From Geobacter sp. UBA6802 (lineage in GTDB: Bacteria; Desulfobacterota; Desulfuromonadia; Geobacterales; Pseudopelobacteraceae): DNA of 6,693 bases. Both the position numbers and the translations under genes were made by a program. Positions 4,722 to 6,693 of this stretch are shown here, in pieces. The stretch's first letter is position 1. Each line of letters begins with the position of its first letter. The notes beneath the pieces are model-generated. The model was not told the origin of the DNA. It saw only the letters and a program-made list of their open reading frames with translations, and did not search any database. The stretch lies in the NCBI GenBank assembly GCA_002452325.1, contig DKFG01000066.1:1-6693 (forward strand), given 5' to 3'.

Positions 4722-5494
4722 GGTCTTTTATCCTTGTGCAGTTTGTTATCCAGCAGGTGCCGTGGCTGGACATTGCCCAGTGCTGCCAGCAGACTGTTCC
4801 TGATCTGGGGTATTTCCTGTTCAAGCTGATCCAGTAACCGCTTCATCCGCTGACGTTGATGATCGGCATCTGCCACCGGACAGTTGCAGCGGACAGCCAT
4901 GATCCCAGCCTGCTGTACAGTCGCGATTATAGCATCTTCAGCAACATAGACCAGAGGCCTGATCACGGTGATGTCACCGCTGTCGCAGAGCATCTTGGGC
5001 GACATCGCCTTGAGGGCGCCGATGAAAAACTGGTTCAGCAGCAGGGTCTCGATGAAGTCATCCCGGTGGTGTCCAAGTGCCAGCAGGTTGCACCCCAAGC
5101 GGCGTGCAGTACCGTACAGGGCACCACGTTTCAGGCGGGCACAGAATGAGCAGCAGGAAGAGCCGGGCCGCAGCTTGGCATTGATCAAGGCAGCGTGGTC
5201 GGTCTGCTCCACCACCAAGTGTAGTCCCAACTGTTCCACAAAGCTACGGATTGCAGCGGTGTCAAACTGGTCATAACCGGCATCCACGGTGACCGGCAGC
5301 AACTGGTAGCTGATAGGTGCCCGTTGCTGCAGTTCCCGCAGCAACATAAGCAGCAGCAGGGAGTCCTTGCCGCCGGAGACACCGACGCAGATCCGGTCGC
5401 CGTCATTGATCAGGCCGAAATCAGCGATGGCCCGACCGATACCGTTGCGTAGGGACCGCCAGAGTTTGGGATCGACCCTGCTGGAGAACTTCAT
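4718..5494 (-). CDS. ttcA: TtcA-family tRNA 2-thiolation ATPase (PP-loop)
   Basis: The 258-aa product has the PP-loop SGGKDS (residues 40-45), which activates the tRNA base with ATP, CSFCARLKRG with the cysteine pair C115 and C118, LGHHRDD (140-146), and a late cysteine region RCNCP (C203, C205). TtcA enzymes add sulfur to cytidine 32 of tRNA and hold an iron-sulfur cluster on three cysteines, two in CxxC and one late, all available here. The tail NVQPRHLLD is also typical. The late motif, with cysteines at 203 and 205 followed by PVADAD, differs from the PCNLCG form of E. coli, so a related subgroup with another tRNA target is possible. It starts 4 bases after metX; the ribosome-binding site is weak, consistent with coupling. 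Confidence 0.85.
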   Translation of the reverse strand: MKFSSRVDPKLWRSLRNGIGRAIADFGLINDGDRICVGVSGGKDSLLLLMLLRELQQRAPISYQLLPVTVDAGYDQFDTAAIRSFVEQLGLHLVVEQTDHAALINAKLRPGSSCCSFCARLKRGALYGTARRLGCNLLALGHHRDDFIETLLLNQFFIGALKAMSPKMLCDSGDITVIRPLVYVAEDAIIATVQQAGIMAVRCNCPVADADHQRQRMKRLLDQLEQEIPQIRNSLLAALGNVQPRHLLDNKLHKDKRP

Positions 5495-5498
5495 CCGT

Positions 5499-6602
5499 TT
5501 AACGGGAAACCCGCTCCAGCAGTGAACGGACTATCGGGGTGAAGGCCTCATGCTCAAGCAGAAAGGCGTCATGACCGTAGGCGGACGGAATCAGGTGGTA
5601 TTCGACGGTCTTGCCCAGCTCCTGCAGGCAGCGCACCATCTCTTCCGTCTGGTACGGAGGATAGAGCCAGTCGGAACTGAAGGCAAAGAACTGGATCGGC
5701 GCCCGCACCCGGCTGAAGGCATCGGCCATGGACTCATACCCCCAGGCCACATCATAGAGGTCTAGCGCCTTGGCCAGGTAGAGAAACGAATTGGCATCAA
5801 AGCGGCTGACAAAGTTATGGCCGTTATAATTCAGGTAACGCTCCACCTCAAACTGCCCAAAAAAGTCAAACAGGCCGTCTCTGGCAGAAAAGCGGCGGTC
5901 AAACTTCTGCCACATTGATTCATCAGACAGAAAAGTGATATGGCCGATCCCCCGGGCCAGGGCCAAGCCGTCCTTGGGGTTGTGCTTGTACTCCCCTTTT
6001 TTCCAGGTGGGGTCATTGTAAATGGCCCAGCGTGCCACAGCGTTCAGGGAGATCGCCTGGGGCGAGGGGCGTGGTGTGGTGGCCAGGGCGATCACTGAGG
6101 CGACCCGCTCCGGGTACTGGGTTGCCCATTCCAATGCCTGCATGCCGCCCATGCTGCCCCCTATGACGCAGAGCAACCGTTTGACCCCCAGGTGATCAAG
6201 TAGCAGTTCCTGGGCACGAACCATATCGCGTACGGTGATAACCGGAAAGGTAAGGTTGTAGCGCTTACCGGTTTTGGGGTTGATGGAGGCGGGACCGGTG
6301 GAGCCGTAACAGGAGCCGATCACATTGGAGCAGAGTACACAGTAGCGGTCAGTGTCCAGCAGTTTGCCGGGGCCGACAATGGCATCCCACCAGCCTGATT
6401 TGGTGTCATTTTCGCTGCGTTTGCCCGCCAGATGGGCGTCACCGGTCCAGGCGTGTTCCACCATAATCAGGTTGGAGCGATCAGCATTCAAGGTGCCGTA
6501 GAGTTCATAGACCAGGGTGATCGGCGCAAGTATCCGACCACTTTCCAGGCGGATGCCGGATTCAAAGGTTATGGTCTGTTCCTGCACAACGCCGATGGAC
6601 AT
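5499..6602 (-). CDS. metX: Homoserine O-acyltransferase (MetX type)
   Basis: The 367-aa product is an alpha/beta-hydrolase enzyme that acylates homoserine at the start of methionine synthesis. Motifs seen: YELYGTLN (32-39), VEHAWTGDAH (48-57), GSCYGSTGPASINP (96-109), the nucleophile elbow GGSMGG with S150, and the remaining catalytic residues D311 (FSSDWLYPP) and H344 (YGHDAF). Acetyl-CoA is the usual donor of MetX, but succinyl-CoA specificity cannot be excluded from sequence. ATG 6602 is chosen because the protein then starts MSIGVV before the conserved region, with GGGGTGA just upstream; extension to 6665 would run through a terminator-like hairpin. It is the first gene seen of the metX-ttcA-ispF operon. 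Confidence 0.95.
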   Translation of the reverse strand: MSIGVVQEQTITFESGIRLESGRILAPITLVYELYGTLNADRSNLIMVEHAWTGDAHLAGKRSENDTKSGWWDAIVGPGKLLDTDRYCVLCSNVIGSCYGSTGPASINPKTGKRYNLTFPVITVRDMVRAQELLLDHLGVKRLLCVIGGSMGGMQALEWATQYPERVASVIALATTPRPSPQAISLNAVARWAIYNDPTWKKGEYKHNPKDGLALARGIGHITFLSDESMWQKFDRRFSARDGLFDFFGQFEVERYLNYNGHNFVSRFDANSFLYLAKALDLYDVAWGYESMADAFSRVRAPIQFFAFSSDWLYPPYQTEEMVRCLQELGKTVEYHLIPSAYGHDAFLLEHEAFTPIVRSLLERVSR

Positions 6603-6612
6603 GATCACCCCG

Positions 6613-6650
6613 AAACAACAAAAGCCCCTGCTTGGTATGGGAGCAGGGGC
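6613..6650 (-). terminator. Hairpin plus T-rich run just upstream of metX: terminator or attenuator
   Basis: On the - strand a 9-bp stem, GCCCCTGCT (6650-6642) with AGCAGGGGC (6632-6624), has a 9-base loop and is followed by TTTTGTTGTTT. It ends about 10-20 bases before the metX start. It may end an upstream gene off the window or act as an attenuator of metX; only 43 bases of upstream sequence remain, too few to decide. I do not see a SAM riboswitch core in them. Confidence 0.65.
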
Positions 6651-6693
6651 CTTGAGTAACGTCAAGATCCTCGCTCATCTTCGCCTTGCGGCA

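Noticed and set aside
6603..6665. 21-codon N-terminal extension of metX
   Set aside because: It passes through the terminator-like hairpin, and the resulting residues do not look like MetX; ATG 6602 has a ribosome-binding site.
6651..6693. End of an upstream gene on the - strand
   Set aside because: Short frames exist, one ending at 6662, but 43 bases are too few to recognise any protein.

Overview
The window (6,693 bases, moderately GC-rich) looks like a chromosomal segment from a Geobacter/Trichlorobacter/Pelobacter-type member of the Desulfuromonadales. This rests on the style of the proteins (small membrane and periplasmic helical proteins, sigma-54-like promoters, metX and ttcA types) and not on any database search. 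I see no phage, insertion sequence, CRISPR, tRNA or rRNA.

Left part, + strand (1-1728). The window opens in the last codons of a gene resembling gpmI (cofactor-independent phosphoglycerate mutase). It overlaps by 4 bases a complete FAH-superfamily (FAHD1/YcgM-like) hydrolase gene. A 46-codon zinc-ribbon gene follows, with an in-frame TGA at codon 20. Directly after that TGA lies a perfect 8-bp hairpin with a GGT loop, at the distance expected of a bacterial SECIS element. This is the most interesting object in the window: a candidate very small selenoprotein, or else a zinc-ribbon gene broken by one nonsense change. A clear sigma-70 promoter then drives rplU-rpmA (ribosomal proteins L21 and L27), closed by a strong intrinsic terminator; the GTPase gene obgE, often next, is not there.

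Middle part. An extended -10 promoter precedes two + strand genes, one base apart, for exported alpha-helical proteins (DUF4398-like, then coiled coil) that probably act in the periplasm. Converging on them from the - strand is a 65-aa two-helix membrane protein. Upstream of it, behind a long perfect terminator hairpin, lies a - strand cassette of three tiny genes. Two are paralogues with a signal peptide and one membrane helix, sharing the pattern QxIPAxVxLYxMxK; the third encodes a 58-aa single-helix protein. Each paralogue is preceded at nearly the same distance by a sigma-54-like -24/-12 element, the upstream one good and the other imperfect. I do not recognise a described system here. About 300 non-coding bases lie upstream.

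Right part, - strand (6602 to 4242). metX, ttcA and ispF form a tight operon (4-base gap, then a 4-base overlap) joining methionine synthesis, a tRNA thiolation-type enzyme and isoprenoid synthesis. A hairpin followed by a T-rich run sits just upstream of the metX start and is either the terminator of an unseen upstream gene or an attenuator.
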